A stretch of DNA of 50,257 bases from Solobacterium sp. (GTDB taxonomy: Bacteria > Bacillota_I > Bacilli_A > Erysipelotrichales > Erysipelotrichaceae): positions 1 through 50,257 of the forward strand of contig JAFUGM010000066.1 of the NCBI GenBank assembly GCA_017469355.1. Reading direction: 5' to 3'. This document shows positions 37,156 through 46,627 of this stretch, piece after piece. Under the pieces are notes generated by a model. That model saw only the letters and a program-made list of their open reading frames with translations, ran no database searches and had not been told where the DNA came from. The position numbers were made by a program, and so were the translations under genes. Position 1 is the first letter of the stretch. Every line of letters begins with the position of its first letter.

Positions 37156-37983
37156 TTACTCCGAGAGTCGTTTCTGATCCATTCGGATCCGCTTCTTCAT
37201 CTCGGGCAGAGATGGAGTTTTTATATCGATCTGTAAGATTGATTTCACCAGCCAGATCAAAACCATAAAGGTGAGAATGGGAATCACGCATGCGGTAATT
37301 AACATGACAGAGATCGCTTCCACAAAGTTATTGAGGGATGTCTCGAATTTCTCCACCAATGTAACGGCGCCACCGCTTATCGTGTTGACGAACTTTTCCA
37401 ACAGGGTCTGATCAGTTCCTTCAATATTCTCCTTGATTTCTTCCGCATCCTTCTGAGTCTGTTCAATGCATAACTGAACATCTTCCTTATAGGTGGTTTC
37501 GACCAGTCTTGAAAGATAGACACTGGCTGGGATCACCAGAACCAGCGCAATAGAAAAGGCACAGACACGCTTGATCAGATGGTTTACCGTTTCATTGTTA
37601 AAAAAGCCGATGTTTATCGCTGCCCCAAGCAGAGACGCAGGAATTAGAAAACGGAATGCCGCAACCGCTGCGATGGTAATCAGGTATTTCTCGAGATGCA
37701 CTGCCGCAAGTACGATAATCGAATAACTGCTGATATTGGCAAGTTGATCTGCGATCGGAGTTCCGATATCGCCAGGAATCATCGTAATCGCGACAGAAGC
37801 GGAAGTAGAAGCTCCCGTAAGCGCAAGCACCGTATTTGCCTTAGTATCAAGATAAGTGATCGCAGTCTTTGTGAACTGGCCATTGATATAGATGTCATGA
37901 ATCAGAGTAAAACTCAGAACTGCCGCAATCAGAAATACGGCAATCCAGATCCATTTGTAGTGTTCTTCACGAATTTTGCCCAT
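37156..37983 (-). CDS. Multi-pass membrane protein with long periplasmic-side helical loop, unknown
   Basis: 275 residues. Hydrophobic segments near residues 10-30, 82-100, 103-130, 140-160 and 225-250. Between the last two lies a charged helical stretch of about 60 residues (KEDVQLCIEQTQKDAEEIKENI). I do not recognise the family. GGAGG six bases before the ATG at 37983 makes this start better than the in-frame ATG at 38010. Upstream partner of the DUF4230 gene, four bases apart, which suggests that the two products work together. Confidence 0.75.
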   Translation of the reverse strand: MGKIREEHYKWIWIAVFLIAAVLSFTLIHDIYINGQFTKTAITYLDTKANTVLALTGASTSASVAITMIPGDIGTPIADQLANISSYSIIVLAAVHLEKYLITIAAVAAFRFLIPASLLGAAINIGFFNNETVNHLIKRVCAFSIALVLVIPASVYLSRLVETTYKEDVQLCIEQTQKDAEEIKENIEGTDQTLLEKFVNTISGGAVTLVEKFETSLNNFVEAISVMLITACVIPILTFMVLIWLVKSILQIDIKTPSLPEMKKRIRMDQKRLSE

Positions 37984-38120
37984 AAAATACCTCCGAAGTT
38001 CCGATATCACATGAACAGTGTTTTTAATAAAATGACGATGTAAGAAGTAATTTCATTATGTTGGATAATGCGTGAAATCGCAAACGCATATGATCGAATC
38101 AGAAGCCTGATGAAAGCGAA

Positions 38121-38143
38121 AGAAAAAGGCTCGCATGAGCCTT
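38121..38143 (-). terminator. Terminator of asnA
   Basis: Stem AAGGCTC / GAGCCTT with a GCAT loop; on the minus strand it is followed by TTTTCTTTC. Confidence 0.8.
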
Positions 38144-38158
38144 CTGGATGATACGTAA

Positions 38159-39169
38159 TCAGAGCAGATGAATCTGATGTGCTTCGCAGGCACTTACCAT
38201 TTCCTCTGGCCAGATGCTTGCCTGAACTTCACCGACATGTGCTTTATTCAACAACAACATGCATAACCGGCTCTGCCCGATTCCACCACCGATGGTATAG
38301 GGCAGTTCCTGATTCAGAATCATCTGATGATAGGGAAGGGTCAGCCGTCCTTCACAATGACTTGCCTTACACTGTGTGCGGATCGAGTCTTCATCTACAC
38401 GGATTCCCATAGAAGAGATTTCCAGAGCGGTAGAAAGGCTTGGAAGCCAGAAGAACAGATCTCCATTCAGATTCCAGTCATCATAGTCCGGAGCACGCCC
38501 GTCATGAGGGTGTTCACTTCGCTTGAGCGGCCAGCCGATCTGCTTGATGAAGACACAGCCTTTTTCTCTTACAATGGCAGTTTCACGGTCTTTGACGGAA
38601 AGATCAGGATAGCGGTCTTCCAGTTCCTGGGAGGTGATGAAGAAGACATCATCTGCCAGATGGCAGACTGCTTCGGGATACTTGTACCAGACCTCATGTT
38701 CCATATGTTTGATGATCTTGAAGATTTCCCGTACGGTAGCTTCCAGTGTTTCATCTGTACGTTCCTGTTTTGTGATGACTTTTTCCCAGTCCCATTGATC
38801 GACATAGGCACTGTGCAGATTATCGAGAAGCTCATCCCGGCGGATGGCGTTCATATTGGTATAGAGCCCCTCATGAACCGCAAACCCGTATTTCTTTAAT
38901 GCATAGCGCTTCCACTTGGCCAGTGACTGTACTACTTCAATACGTTCTTCGCCAAGATCCTGCATTTCGAATGCGACCGGACGCTCAATTCCATTGAGGT
39001 TGTCGTTCAGGCCGCTTTTCTTCGTGACAAATAACGGTGCGCTGATACGAGAAAGATTCATTTCCTTTCCAAATTCCTTCTGGAAAGTATCACGAATGTA
39101 CTTAATGGCTTCCTGTGTCTCCCGTACGGATAATACGGGATCGTAATCCTTCGGTGTAATTACATTCAT
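38159..39169 (-). CDS. asnA: Aspartate-ammonia ligase
   Basis: 336 residues, standard AsnA length. It makes asparagine from aspartate and ammonia with ATP, and has a class II aminoacyl-tRNA-synthetase-like fold. Family blocks: [34 protein letters not shown] with [22 protein letters not shown], and [19 protein letters not shown]. The upstream ribosome site is weak (AGGGG). It forms a single-gene unit between the ABC exporter and the membrane-protein pair, with terminators on both sides. Confidence 0.97.
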   Translation of the reverse strand: MNVITPKDYDPVLSVRETQEAIKYIRDTFQKEFGKEMNLSRISAPLFVTKKSGLNDNLNGIERPVAFEMQDLGEERIEVVQSLAKWKRYALKKYGFAVHEGLYTNMNAIRRDELLDNLHSAYVDQWDWEKVITKQERTDETLEATVREIFKIIKHMEHEVWYKYPEAVCHLADDVFFITSQELEDRYPDLSVKDRETAIVREKGCVFIKQIGWPLKRSEHPHDGRAPDYDDWNLNGDLFFWLPSLSTALEISSMGIRVDEDSIRTQCKASHCEGRLTLPYHQMILNQELPYTIGGGIGQSRLCMLLLNKAHVGEVQASIWPEEMVSACEAHQIHLL

Positions 39170-39224
39170 AGTTTTCGTCCCCTATAACGCAATATTTTAT
39201 ATGAATTTCATGACTGGAGACCAT

Positions 39225-39257
39225 AAAAAATGCGATACCGGAAGATCGATATCGCAT
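39225..39257 (-). terminator. Terminator of the ABC exporter operon
   Basis: Stem ATGCGATA / TATCGCAT with a 12-base loop; six T follow on the minus strand. Confidence 0.82.
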
Positions 39258-39266
39258 TCATGGGGT

Positions 39267-41129
39267 TTACACTTCAGCGAACTGAGAATTATACAGTTTT
39301 GCGTAGAATCCGTTTTTCGCAAGGAGTTCTTCGTGATTTCCGACTTCGACAATGTCGCCATGATCCATACAGAGAATCATATCCGCATTGCGAATCGTGG
39401 AAAGACGATGGGCAATGACGAAACTGGTTCGTCCGCGCATCAGGTTCTCCATACCTTTCTGGATGAGAATTTCCGTACGTGTATCAACTGAGGAAGTAGC
39501 CTCATCAAGAATCAGGATCTTCGGATCGCTGAGGAATGCCCGCGCAATGGTGAGCAGCTGTTTCTGACCCTGTGAGATATTGGTGGATTCTTCATTGATG
39601 ACGGTCTGATATCCGTCTTCCAGCGTACGGATGAAGTGATCTACATACGCCGCATCCGCTGCCTGTATGACTTCTTCATCTGTCGCATCCATTCTTCCGT
39701 AACGGATGTTTTCCATGATTGTTCCAGAGGAGAGCCATGCGTCCTGAAGCACCATTCCGAAGGCATCACGCAGATCATTTCTGGTAAGTGATCTGGTATC
39801 AATGCCATCGACATAAATGGTTCCGCTGTTAAGATCATAGAAGCGCATCAGAAGTTTGACGATGGTTGTTTTGCCAGCGCCAGTTGGGCCGACGATCGCT
39901 ACCTGCTTTCCAGGGGCGATATAAGCACTGAAATCGTGGATGATGATCTTTTCTGGATCATAACCGAAGTTCACATTCTCGAAGGAGACGGCACCTTTTA
40001 CAGTCAGTTCGCCATGTTCATTGCGAATGGATACTGGATTGGAAGGCTCAGGAGTTTCCTCTGCTTCCTCCAGGAATTCGAATACCCGCTCTGCCGCAGC
40101 TGCAGTACTTTGAAGCACATTCATAATCTGAGCTGTTTGTGTGATCGGCTGATTGAAGGAGCGAACATACTGGATAAATGCCTGAATATCACCGATGGAT
40201 AGACCGTTATGAATGGAGAGGTATCCACCAAGCACACAACATCCGACATAACCGATATTTCCGATGAAGCTTGTGATTGGCTGCATCATACCGCTCATGA
40301 ACTGCGCTTTCCAACCGGCGTTATAGAGGTTCTCATTGAGTTCATTGAATTCTTCGATGGAACGTTCTTCGCCATTGAATGCCTTCATGACGATATGCCC
40401 GCCATACATTTCTTCAATGTGTCCGTTTACAGCACCGAGCGTTTTCTGTTGGGCTTTAAAGAACGGCTGGCTTTTTTTGACTACGATAGCGGCTGCGATT
40501 CCTGATAAGGGAACCACGATGAGCGCCATGAGTGTCAGCTGCCAGGAGATGCGGATCATCATGTAAAGTACACCGATGATCGTCACCAGGGAGGTGAAGA
40601 TCTGCTGGATGGACTGGTTTAATGACTGTGAGACAGTATCTACGTCATTGGTGATACGGGAGAGAACTTCACCATGGGTCTGGCGGTCAAAATAGTTCAG
40701 TGGAAGGTGATTGATCTTTTCGCTGATCTCTTTGCGGAGATTATAGGTGACTTTCTGGGTAACTCCAGCCATGAGCCATCCCTGAATGTAGGAGAACACC
40801 ATGGAAAGAATGTATATACTTCCCAGAGTTTTGAGAATGGAGAAGATTCCGTCGAAATCGATAGATCCGTTTCCGGTATACTTCGCCACAAGCCCCTCTG
40901 CCAGTGTAGTAGTCGCATTACCGAGTACTTTAGGGCCGATGATGGTAAAGACGGTAGAAGCGATGGCGAAGAGGATGATGATGGTAAGACGGATTTTGAA
41001 GGGCGCAAGATAACGGATCAGTTTGACAATACTTCCCTTGAAATCCTTTGCCTTATCACCTGCCATCATTCCGCGTCCGCGGGGACCTCCGCCCATTGGG
41101 CCGCGCGTTCTGTTTCTTGACTGGCTCAT
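39267..41129 (-). CDS. ABC exporter half-transporter, canonical ATPase-site subunit
   Basis: 620 residues. A Gly/Arg-rich N-terminus (RGPMGGGPRGRG), six transmembrane helices (about 45-330), and an ATP-binding domain with Walker A GPTGAGKT, signature NISQGQKQ, and ILILDEATSSVD with the catalytic Glu. It pairs with the 725-residue subunit encoded just upstream to form a heterodimeric exporter of the LmrCD/TM287-288 type, typically exporting drugs or lipophilic compounds; the substrate here is unknown. Start codon overlaps the partner gene's stop (ATGA) behind GAGGAGG. Confidence 0.93.
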   Translation of the reverse strand: MSQSRNRTRGPMGGGPRGRGMMAGDKAKDFKGSIVKLIRYLAPFKIRLTIIILFAIASTVFTIIGPKVLGNATTTLAEGLVAKYTGNGSIDFDGIFSILKTLGSIYILSMVFSYIQGWLMAGVTQKVTYNLRKEISEKINHLPLNYFDRQTHGEVLSRITNDVDTVSQSLNQSIQQIFTSLVTIIGVLYMMIRISWQLTLMALIVVPLSGIAAAIVVKKSQPFFKAQQKTLGAVNGHIEEMYGGHIVMKAFNGEERSIEEFNELNENLYNAGWKAQFMSGMMQPITSFIGNIGYVGCCVLGGYLSIHNGLSIGDIQAFIQYVRSFNQPITQTAQIMNVLQSTAAAAERVFEFLEEAEETPEPSNPVSIRNEHGELTVKGAVSFENVNFGYDPEKIIIHDFSAYIAPGKQVAIVGPTGAGKTTIVKLLMRFYDLNSGTIYVDGIDTRSLTRNDLRDAFGMVLQDAWLSSGTIMENIRYGRMDATDEEVIQAADAAYVDHFIRTLEDGYQTVINEESTNISQGQKQLLTIARAFLSDPKILILDEATSSVDTRTEILIQKGMENLMRGRTSFVIAHRLSTIRNADMILCMDHGDIVEVGNHEELLAKNGFYAKLYNSQFAEV

Positions 41130-43303
41130 GCGAGTTCCTCCTCACTCAGCTGGGAGTGTGCGATTTCCTGATAGACAAGACAGTTGTTCATGAGATCGTC
41201 ATGGGTTCCAATTCCGACAATCTGTCCTTTGTCGAGAACGATGATCTTATCCGCATGGCGGATACTGCTGATACGCTGGGCAACGATCAGTACGGTAGAA
41301 TGCGTGCGTTCAATCAATTTGCCAAGGGCTTCCCGAAGCTTCGCATCGGTTGCGTAGTCAAGGGCAGAGAAGGTGTCATCGAAGATATATACCGGGGCCT
41401 GTTTCGTTAGTGCCCGGGCAATGGACAGACGTTGTTTCTGACCTCCCGATACATTGGTTCCGCCCTGGGCGATCGGTTCATGTATTCCGTTTGGCATCGC
41501 ATGAACAAACTCTGCGGACTGGGATACTTCAAGCGCTTCTTCAAGCACTTCATCCGAGGCGGTTTCATCCGCATAGCGGAGGTTGGATTCTACGGTTCCC
41601 GCAAACAGAGTTCCTTTCTGCGGCACATAGCCGATGCGATCCCGCAGGTCTTTCTGTCTCAGCGATCGGATATCGGTGTCTCCGAAGGTGATGGAACCTT
41701 CAGAGACATCAAAGAAGCGGGGAATCAGGTTCACTAAGGTGCTCTTACCGGAACCGGTGGAACCAATGAAAGCTACGGTTTCACCTGGGTTTGCCTCAAA
41801 GCTGATATGCTTAAGCACATATTCTTCTGCTTTGGGATATTTGAAGAACACATCATGGAAGACGATCGGAAGGTTTTCTTCCGGCAGTGTAACTGGCGTC
41901 TTTGGATCGACAATGGCAGGTTCCGTTTCCAATACTTCAAAGATTCGTTTTGCGCTGACAGAAGAGCGGGGAATCATGATGAAGATCATTGCGATGATCA
42001 TAAAGGACATTAATACATGCATTGCATACTGCAGGAATGCCATCATGTCGCCAATCTGCATCGTACCAAGATCAATCTGCTTACTTCCAAACCAGATAAT
42101 CAGAATGGAAATGAAGCTCATCAGGAAGGTCATTGCCGGCATGATCGTAGCCATCGCCCGGTTAACGAAGATGTTGACCTTGGTAATATCGGTATTCACT
42201 TCATCAAACCGCTTCTCTTCATAACTCTGGTTATTGAAGGCACGGATGACCAGCATACCGGAGAGCTGTTCTCTTGTGACGAGGTTCAGCCGGTCGACCA
42301 GTTTCTGAATGATCTGGAATTTGGGTAGGGTTACCGTAAAGGTCACAATCAACAGGGCGATGATCACTAAGAGCACCCATCCAAGAATGGAGACCATGGA
42401 GCCATAACGGAATACCTTGAACAGTGATGTTAATCCCATAAATGGCGCAAACAGTACAATTCTTAACAACATTGTCAGAACGACTTGTACCTGTTGAATA
42501 TCATTGGTGGTTCGGGTAATAAGGGAAGCGGTAGAGAAACGGCTGAATTCTTCGTTGGAGAAGGATTCCACCCGTTTGAATACATCAGCACGCATGTTTC
42601 GACATGCGCCGGTTGCGGTTCTTGAGGCAAGATAGGAAGAACCGATGGCACATAGACTGCCTAACAGCGTGATCAATAACATCACCAGTCCTTCATGAAG
42701 GATATAGGAATTCTGAAGCTTCTCGGTATCCATCCCAAGCAATTCATATTCCTGCTTCAACATGAGGATCTCTGCGGCCTGAAGGTTATCGCTGGTATAA
42801 CCTGCAAGCTGTTCTTCTGCCTGCGCCTTGATTCCCTCAGCAACCATTGGGTTCTGTTCTGCCATCGCATAAAGTGTTTCGACAGAATCTAATCCCATCG
42901 TGGATAACAGTTCCGGATTTCCCAGCATCGAGACAATCAGAAACGGTTTTTCAATCGCGGTGCGAAGTTCTTCGGAAGAATTGTTTCCAACATAAATCGC
43001 TTCGCTTTGATTTAATGGATATTCTGTACTGAACGAAGCATCACCAGCTTCTACTCGGGTATAGCTGTTTCGAAATAACTCCTGTTCTTCTTCACTCATG
43101 AACAATGTCATATGTTCATAGGTGCTCTCGCTTAACGCGGATGGGATGGAATCGGTGATTCCTCCATACTGTATTCCGTAGGTCACAATATTCGACATGT
43201 AATCGGGCAGGGCCAGTTCAAACTGAACCTGCGCAAACACAAGACAGATTACAGCCACCACGGAGAGCCAGAATGGTTTCAGATAACGTATTGCTTTAAT
43301 CAT
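41126..43303 (-). CDS. ABC exporter half-transporter, degenerate-site subunit with extracellular insert
   Basis: 725 residues. An insert of about 170 residues (about 30-200) separates transmembrane helices 1 and 2 and should lie outside the cell. The ATPase domain has Walker A GSTGSGKS (514-521) and signature NVSGGQKQR, but the catalytic Glu after Walker B is Asp (IFDDTFSALD, residue 643), marking the degenerate ATP site of heterodimeric exporters. AGGAGG directly upstream favours the ATG at 43303 over 43321. Coupled to the second subunit by a four-base overlap. Family members often export drugs, but nothing here names the substrate. Confidence 0.93.
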   Translation of the reverse strand: MIKAIRYLKPFWLSVVAVICLVFAQVQFELALPDYMSNIVTYGIQYGGITDSIPSALSESTYEHMTLFMSEEEQELFRNSYTRVEAGDASFSTEYPLNQSEAIYVGNNSSEELRTAIEKPFLIVSMLGNPELLSTMGLDSVETLYAMAEQNPMVAEGIKAQAEEQLAGYTSDNLQAAEILMLKQEYELLGMDTEKLQNSYILHEGLVMLLITLLGSLCAIGSSYLASRTATGACRNMRADVFKRVESFSNEEFSRFSTASLITRTTNDIQQVQVVLTMLLRIVLFAPFMGLTSLFKVFRYGSMVSILGWVLLVIIALLIVTFTVTLPKFQIIQKLVDRLNLVTREQLSGMLVIRAFNNQSYEEKRFDEVNTDITKVNIFVNRAMATIMPAMTFLMSFISILIIWFGSKQIDLGTMQIGDMMAFLQYAMHVLMSFMIIAMIFIMIPRSSVSAKRIFEVLETEPAIVDPKTPVTLPEENLPIVFHDVFFKYPKAEEYVLKHISFEANPGETVAFIGSTGSGKSTLVNLIPRFFDVSEGSITFGDTDIRSLRQKDLRDRIGYVPQKGTLFAGTVESNLRYADETASDEVLEEALEVSQSAEFVHAMPNGIHEPIAQGGTNVSGGQKQRLSIARALTKQAPVYIFDDTFSALDYATDAKLREALGKLIERTHSTVLIVAQRISSIRHADKIIVLDKGQIVGIGTHDDLMNNCLVYQEIAHSQLSEEELA

Positions 43304-43474
43304 CTGGATGCCTCCTATCATTTATGTAAATGCACTTCGCTATCCTACCATGCCTGTATTGAAAAGGGCGTGGACAATAATGAAAAGTTGATGAGAATCC
43401 TGAGGCGTTTGGAGTATATTTCATCTACTTTTTTCAAACATGCGGTATGATTTCGCAGGAAGGAAGATTTAACG

Positions 43475-44524
43475 ATGAAAAAACTGTACTTTGGATCGGA
43501 CTATCAGGAAGGAATGCGGGAGGAGATTCTGGCACGCCTTCAGGAAACCAATCGTATCCCAGTCAGCGGATATGGAACGGATGATTTCTGCGCATCAGCC
43601 ATTGCAAAGATTAAGACTGCCTGTAAGGCAGAAGATGCGGAAGTGTATTTCCTCAGCGGAGGAACTCAGACCAACGAAACTGTTATCAGCTCTTTGTTAC
43701 ATGATTATGAAGGAGTAGTGGCGGCAGATACTGGACACGTCAGCCTGCATGAAGCAGGTGCGATTGAACATGGCGGACATAAGGTTCTCACAGTGAAGGG
43801 GATCGATGGGAAACTTCCGGCAGAGGGATTGCGGGAATACTTGGAACTGTTTTATGCGGACGCTAACCATGATCATATGGTACAGCCGGGAATGGTATAT
43901 ATTTCGCAGCCGACCGAATACGGCACGCTGTACTCCCTTGGGGAACTTCGAGCACTTCGTGAGGTATGTGATACGTATCATCTTCCCTTATATGTGGATG
44001 GCGCGCGTCTTGCGTATGCCTTGGCAAGTTCTGCCAATGATGTGACGCTTCCGTTATTAACAGAACTTGCGGATCTCTTCTATATCGGCGGCACGAAATG
44101 CGGTGCGATGATCGGCGAAGCACTTGTGATTCGTAATAAGACCCTGTTACCTCACTTCTTCACCTCCATTAAGCAGCATGGCGCATTACTCGCAAAGGGG
44201 AGACTGCTGGGGATTTCCTTTGTGACATTATTTACCGATGGCCTGTATGAGGCCTGTGGTGCCCATGCGTTACAGGAGGCAGAAAAGATTAAGAATGCGC
44301 TTAAGGAAAATGGGTGGAAGTTCTATCTTGAAACTCCGACCAACCAGATCTTTACGGTTGTGGAGAATGAAACACTGAAACAGCTGGAAGAACACGTTGT
44401 ATACAGCTTCTGGGAGCCATATGATGAGACCCATACGGTCATCCGCTTCGCCACTAGCTGGGCAACAGATCCAGAAGATACAGAACAGCTGATTCGCTTG
44501 ATTCAGGAATACCGCCCTGAATAA
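43475..44524 (+). CDS. ltaE: Low-specificity threonine aldolase
   Basis: 349 residues, fold-type I PLP enzyme of the beta-eliminating lyase/threonine aldolase family. It cleaves threonine or allo-threonine to glycine and acetaldehyde. PLP Lys208 lies in YIGGTKCGA, the PLP-ring Asp175 in YVDGARLAYA; SGGTQTNETVI and DTGHVSLHEAGAIEHGGHKV are family blocks. AGGAAGGA precedes the ATG. Its stop codon is directly adjacent to that of the convergent DeoR gene, with no spacer and no terminator. Confidence 0.93.
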   Translation: MKKLYFGSDYQEGMREEILARLQETNRIPVSGYGTDDFCASAIAKIKTACKAEDAEVYFLSGGTQTNETVISSLLHDYEGVVAADTGHVSLHEAGAIEHGGHKVLTVKGIDGKLPAEGLREYLELFYADANHDHMVQPGMVYISQPTEYGTLYSLGELRALREVCDTYHLPLYVDGARLAYALASSANDVTLPLLTELADLFYIGGTKCGAMIGEALVIRNKTLLPHFFTSIKQHGALLAKGRLLGISFVTLFTDGLYEACGAHALQEAEKIKNALKENGWKFYLETPTNQIFTVVENETLKQLEEHVVYSFWEPYDETHTVIRFATSWATDPEDTEQLIRLIQEYRPE

Positions 44525-45280
44525 CTAGCGAACGATGATCACGTCCCTTATCAGGGAAAGAAGGGGTTGTGCTTCTGTCGGCACTTCAGACGTGATACAT
44601 TGGTCAAACGCCTCGGGAGAAGCGAAACTGTAAGATCCGGTATGCGTGAATTTCGATCCATCGCATAACAGGATCTTTTTCTCTGCGTGGGTGATGATGA
44701 ACTGCTTGATTGCCATTTCTTCAAAGGAAAAGGTGGTGGGTTCACCATGCGAAGTAAACCCATCACAGCCAATGAAGGCGGTATCGATGCGGATGTGGGT
44801 GAGATTGTCCAGCGCAAATCCACCAGCCGTACATCCGCCCTTTTTCTGCATCCGTCCGCCGATCAGAATGATGTCATGGCGGGAGTTCTTCGCTGCCAGC
44901 GCAAAATCCAGATTATTTGTGATGATCGTAAGATCCTTGCGTAACGGCAGATAGCGCGCCATGGAAGTAAGTGTCGAACCTGGACCGATCCAGACTGTCG
45001 TTCCGTTTGTGATATGAGTGACCGCTTCCTTTGCGATCAGTGATTTCTCTTTTGCGTGCTCGGTCGCTTTGATATCGGTGCTGACCTGGGTATTGGAAAG
45101 TAAGGAAGCCCCGCCATGTGTTCTGGAACAGACGCCTAACGACTCCAGGCGGCTGAGATCCTGACGGATGGTTTCTTCACTTACCTCAAATGCTTTGGAA
45201 AGGGAAGCGACTTTGACTGTTCCTTCTTCGAATAACAGCCGGGTAATCGCTTCCTGGCGGGCAGCACTTCGTTTTGACAT
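44525..45280 (-). CDS. DeoR/GlpR-family transcriptional regulator
   Basis: 251 residues. N-terminal winged helix (ARQEAITRLLFEEGTVKVASLSK, then VSEETIRQDLSRLESLGV) and a C-terminal DeoR sensor domain with IGPGSTLTSMARYL, LIGGRMQKKGGCTAG and FIGCDGF. DeoR proteins usually respond to sugar phosphates and repress sugar-use genes. It is divergent from hxlA-hxlB, so control of that operon by a hexose/pentose phosphate is the obvious inference. Repeated CACAG half-sites lie between them. Confidence 0.92.
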   Translation of the reverse strand: MSKRSAARQEAITRLLFEEGTVKVASLSKAFEVSEETIRQDLSRLESLGVCSRTHGGASLLSNTQVSTDIKATEHAKEKSLIAKEAVTHITNGTTVWIGPGSTLTSMARYLPLRKDLTIITNNLDFALAAKNSRHDIILIGGRMQKKGGCTAGGFALDNLTHIRIDTAFIGCDGFTSHGEPTTFSFEEMAIKQFIITHAEKKILLCDGSKFTHTGSYSFASPEAFDQCITSEVPTEAQPLLSLIRDVIIVR

Positions 45281-45300
45281 AGCTGAATTCTAGCAGAAAT

Positions 45301-45370
45301 CTGTGAATCATGACCTGAAAAGCTTGAAACACAGAAAAAAATTCCTGTTATTTATAAATTCACAGAAAAA
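45301..45370. promoter_or_regulatory. Candidate DeoR-type operator sites between the regulator and hxlA
   Basis: ATTCACAG occurs at 45358-45365 and in inverse orientation (CTGTGAAT) at 45301-45308. CACAGAAAAA occurs twice in direct order at 45330-45339 and 45361-45370, 31 bases apart, close to three helical turns. A TTGAAA -35-like box (45324-45329) abuts the middle site. Confidence 0.5.
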
Positions 45371-45431
45371 TGATTGCGGAAGTATGGGGTGGTTTTGTAT
45401 CGTGAGTCTTGGGTAAAGGAGAAGAAACGTT

Positions 45432-46058
45432 ATGAAGTTACAGGCAGCACTGGATACCCTTTCGTTAGAAGATTGTGTCGCGTTACTTGAAGAGACGGGC
45501 GGATCTGTTGATATCGCCGAAGTTGGTACACCGTTTGTCATCGAGGAAGGGATGCGACCGGTAAAGGTATTTAAGGAAAAATTCCCGGACATTGAGGTTC
45601 TGGCCGATGTGAAGATCATGGATGCCGGGGAATATGAAGCGGATAAGTGCTTTGAGGCAGGTGCGGATATCTGCACGGTGCTTGGCGTATCGAACAATGC
45701 GACGATTGAAGGCGTAGTGCGCAGCGCAAAGCGCCATGGAAAGAAAGTTATGGTCGATATGATAGAAGTTCCCGATCTTGCGGGGCGGGCAGCGGAAATC
45801 GATGCGATGGGCGTGGATTATATCTGTGTTCATACCGCATTCGATGTACAGAAGACCGGAAAGGATCCGCTGGATGATCTGAAAGTCGTAAACAAGGTAC
45901 TCAAACATGCCAAATCCGCAGTCGCCGGAGGAGTCAAACTCAATACAATCGATGCGATTGTGGAAGAAGGTGCCGAAATCATCGTCGTTGGCGGTTATAT
46001 CTGTAACGCTGAAGATCGTGCAGCGACCGCAAAAGAACTGAAGGCTCATCTGAGGTAA
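45432..46058 (+). CDS. hxlA: 3-Hexulose-6-phosphate synthase
   Basis: 208 residues, orotidine-5'-phosphate-decarboxylase-fold barrel. It joins formaldehyde and ribulose 5-phosphate to hexulose 6-phosphate or, in reverse, makes ribulose 5-phosphate from hexoses. The active-site set is present: Asp8 in AALDTL, Asp59-Lys61-Asp64 in LADVKIMD, and AVAGGV...VVGGYI for phosphate binding. AAAGGAG is seen before the ATG. It is followed seven bases later by its partner hxlB. In a non-methylotroph the pair may detoxify formaldehyde or substitute for the oxidative pentose phosphate route. Confidence 0.94.
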   Translation: MKLQAALDTLSLEDCVALLEETGGSVDIAEVGTPFVIEEGMRPVKVFKEKFPDIEVLADVKIMDAGEYEADKCFEAGADICTVLGVSNNATIEGVVRSAKRHGKKVMVDMIEVPDLAGRAAEIDAMGVDYICVHTAFDVQKTGKDPLDDLKVVNKVLKHAKSAVAGGVKLNTIDAIVEEGAEIIVVGGYICNAEDRAATAKELKAHLR

Positions 46059-46064
46059 GAAGTT

Positions 46065-46625
46065 ATGAATAACAGAGAATATGGAGAAGTTGTCTGTAAG
46101 GAATTAAGTGCGACACTTGGGGCGATTGATATTGACGCAACCGAACGGTTTGCGCAGCTGTTACTGGACGCAGATGAAATCTTCTGCGCCGGGGCCGGGA
46201 GAAGCGGATTCCAGATCCGGGGATTTGCGATGCGGTTAATGCATATGGGACGCAAGTCCTATATGGTTGGCGAAACCTGCACCCCCAATATTACCGATCA
46301 GGGACTGTTAGTGATCTGCAGTGGAAGCGGCACGACCAAGTCTTTAGTCAACCATGCGATGAAAGCGAAGGAAGTCGGCGCTAAGATTGCGTTAATCACC
46401 ATCAATCCGGATTCCACGATCGCAAAGCTTGCGGACGTGGTCATTGAGATACCGGCGGTCAGCCCGAAGAGTGAGGTTCAGGGAGCGGTCAAATCCATCC
46501 AGCCCATGGGCTCGTTGTTTGAGCAGAGTGAAGGCATCTATATGGATATTGTCATCATGATTCTCATGGAAAAGCTGGGGCTTGACAGTGACACGATGTT
46601 TGGCCGTCATGCGAATATGGAGTGA
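46065..46625 (+). CDS. hxlB: 6-Phospho-3-hexuloisomerase
   Basis: 186 residues, SIS-domain protein. It interconverts hexulose 6-phosphate and fructose 6-phosphate. The SIS motif FCAGAGRSGFQIRGFAMRL, the VICSGSGTTKSLV phosphate loop, and the C-terminal MGSLFEQSEGIYMD are typical of HxlB. Follows hxlA closely with GAGG before the ATG. The cupin gene starts two bases after its stop. Confidence 0.94.
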   Translation: MNNREYGEVVCKELSATLGAIDIDATERFAQLLLDADEIFCAGAGRSGFQIRGFAMRLMHMGRKSYMVGETCTPNITDQGLLVICSGSGTTKSLVNHAMKAKEVGAKIALITINPDSTIAKLADVVIEIPAVSPKSEVQGAVKSIQPMGSLFEQSEGIYMDIVIMILMEKLGLDSDTMFGRHANME

Positions 46626-46627
46626 GT

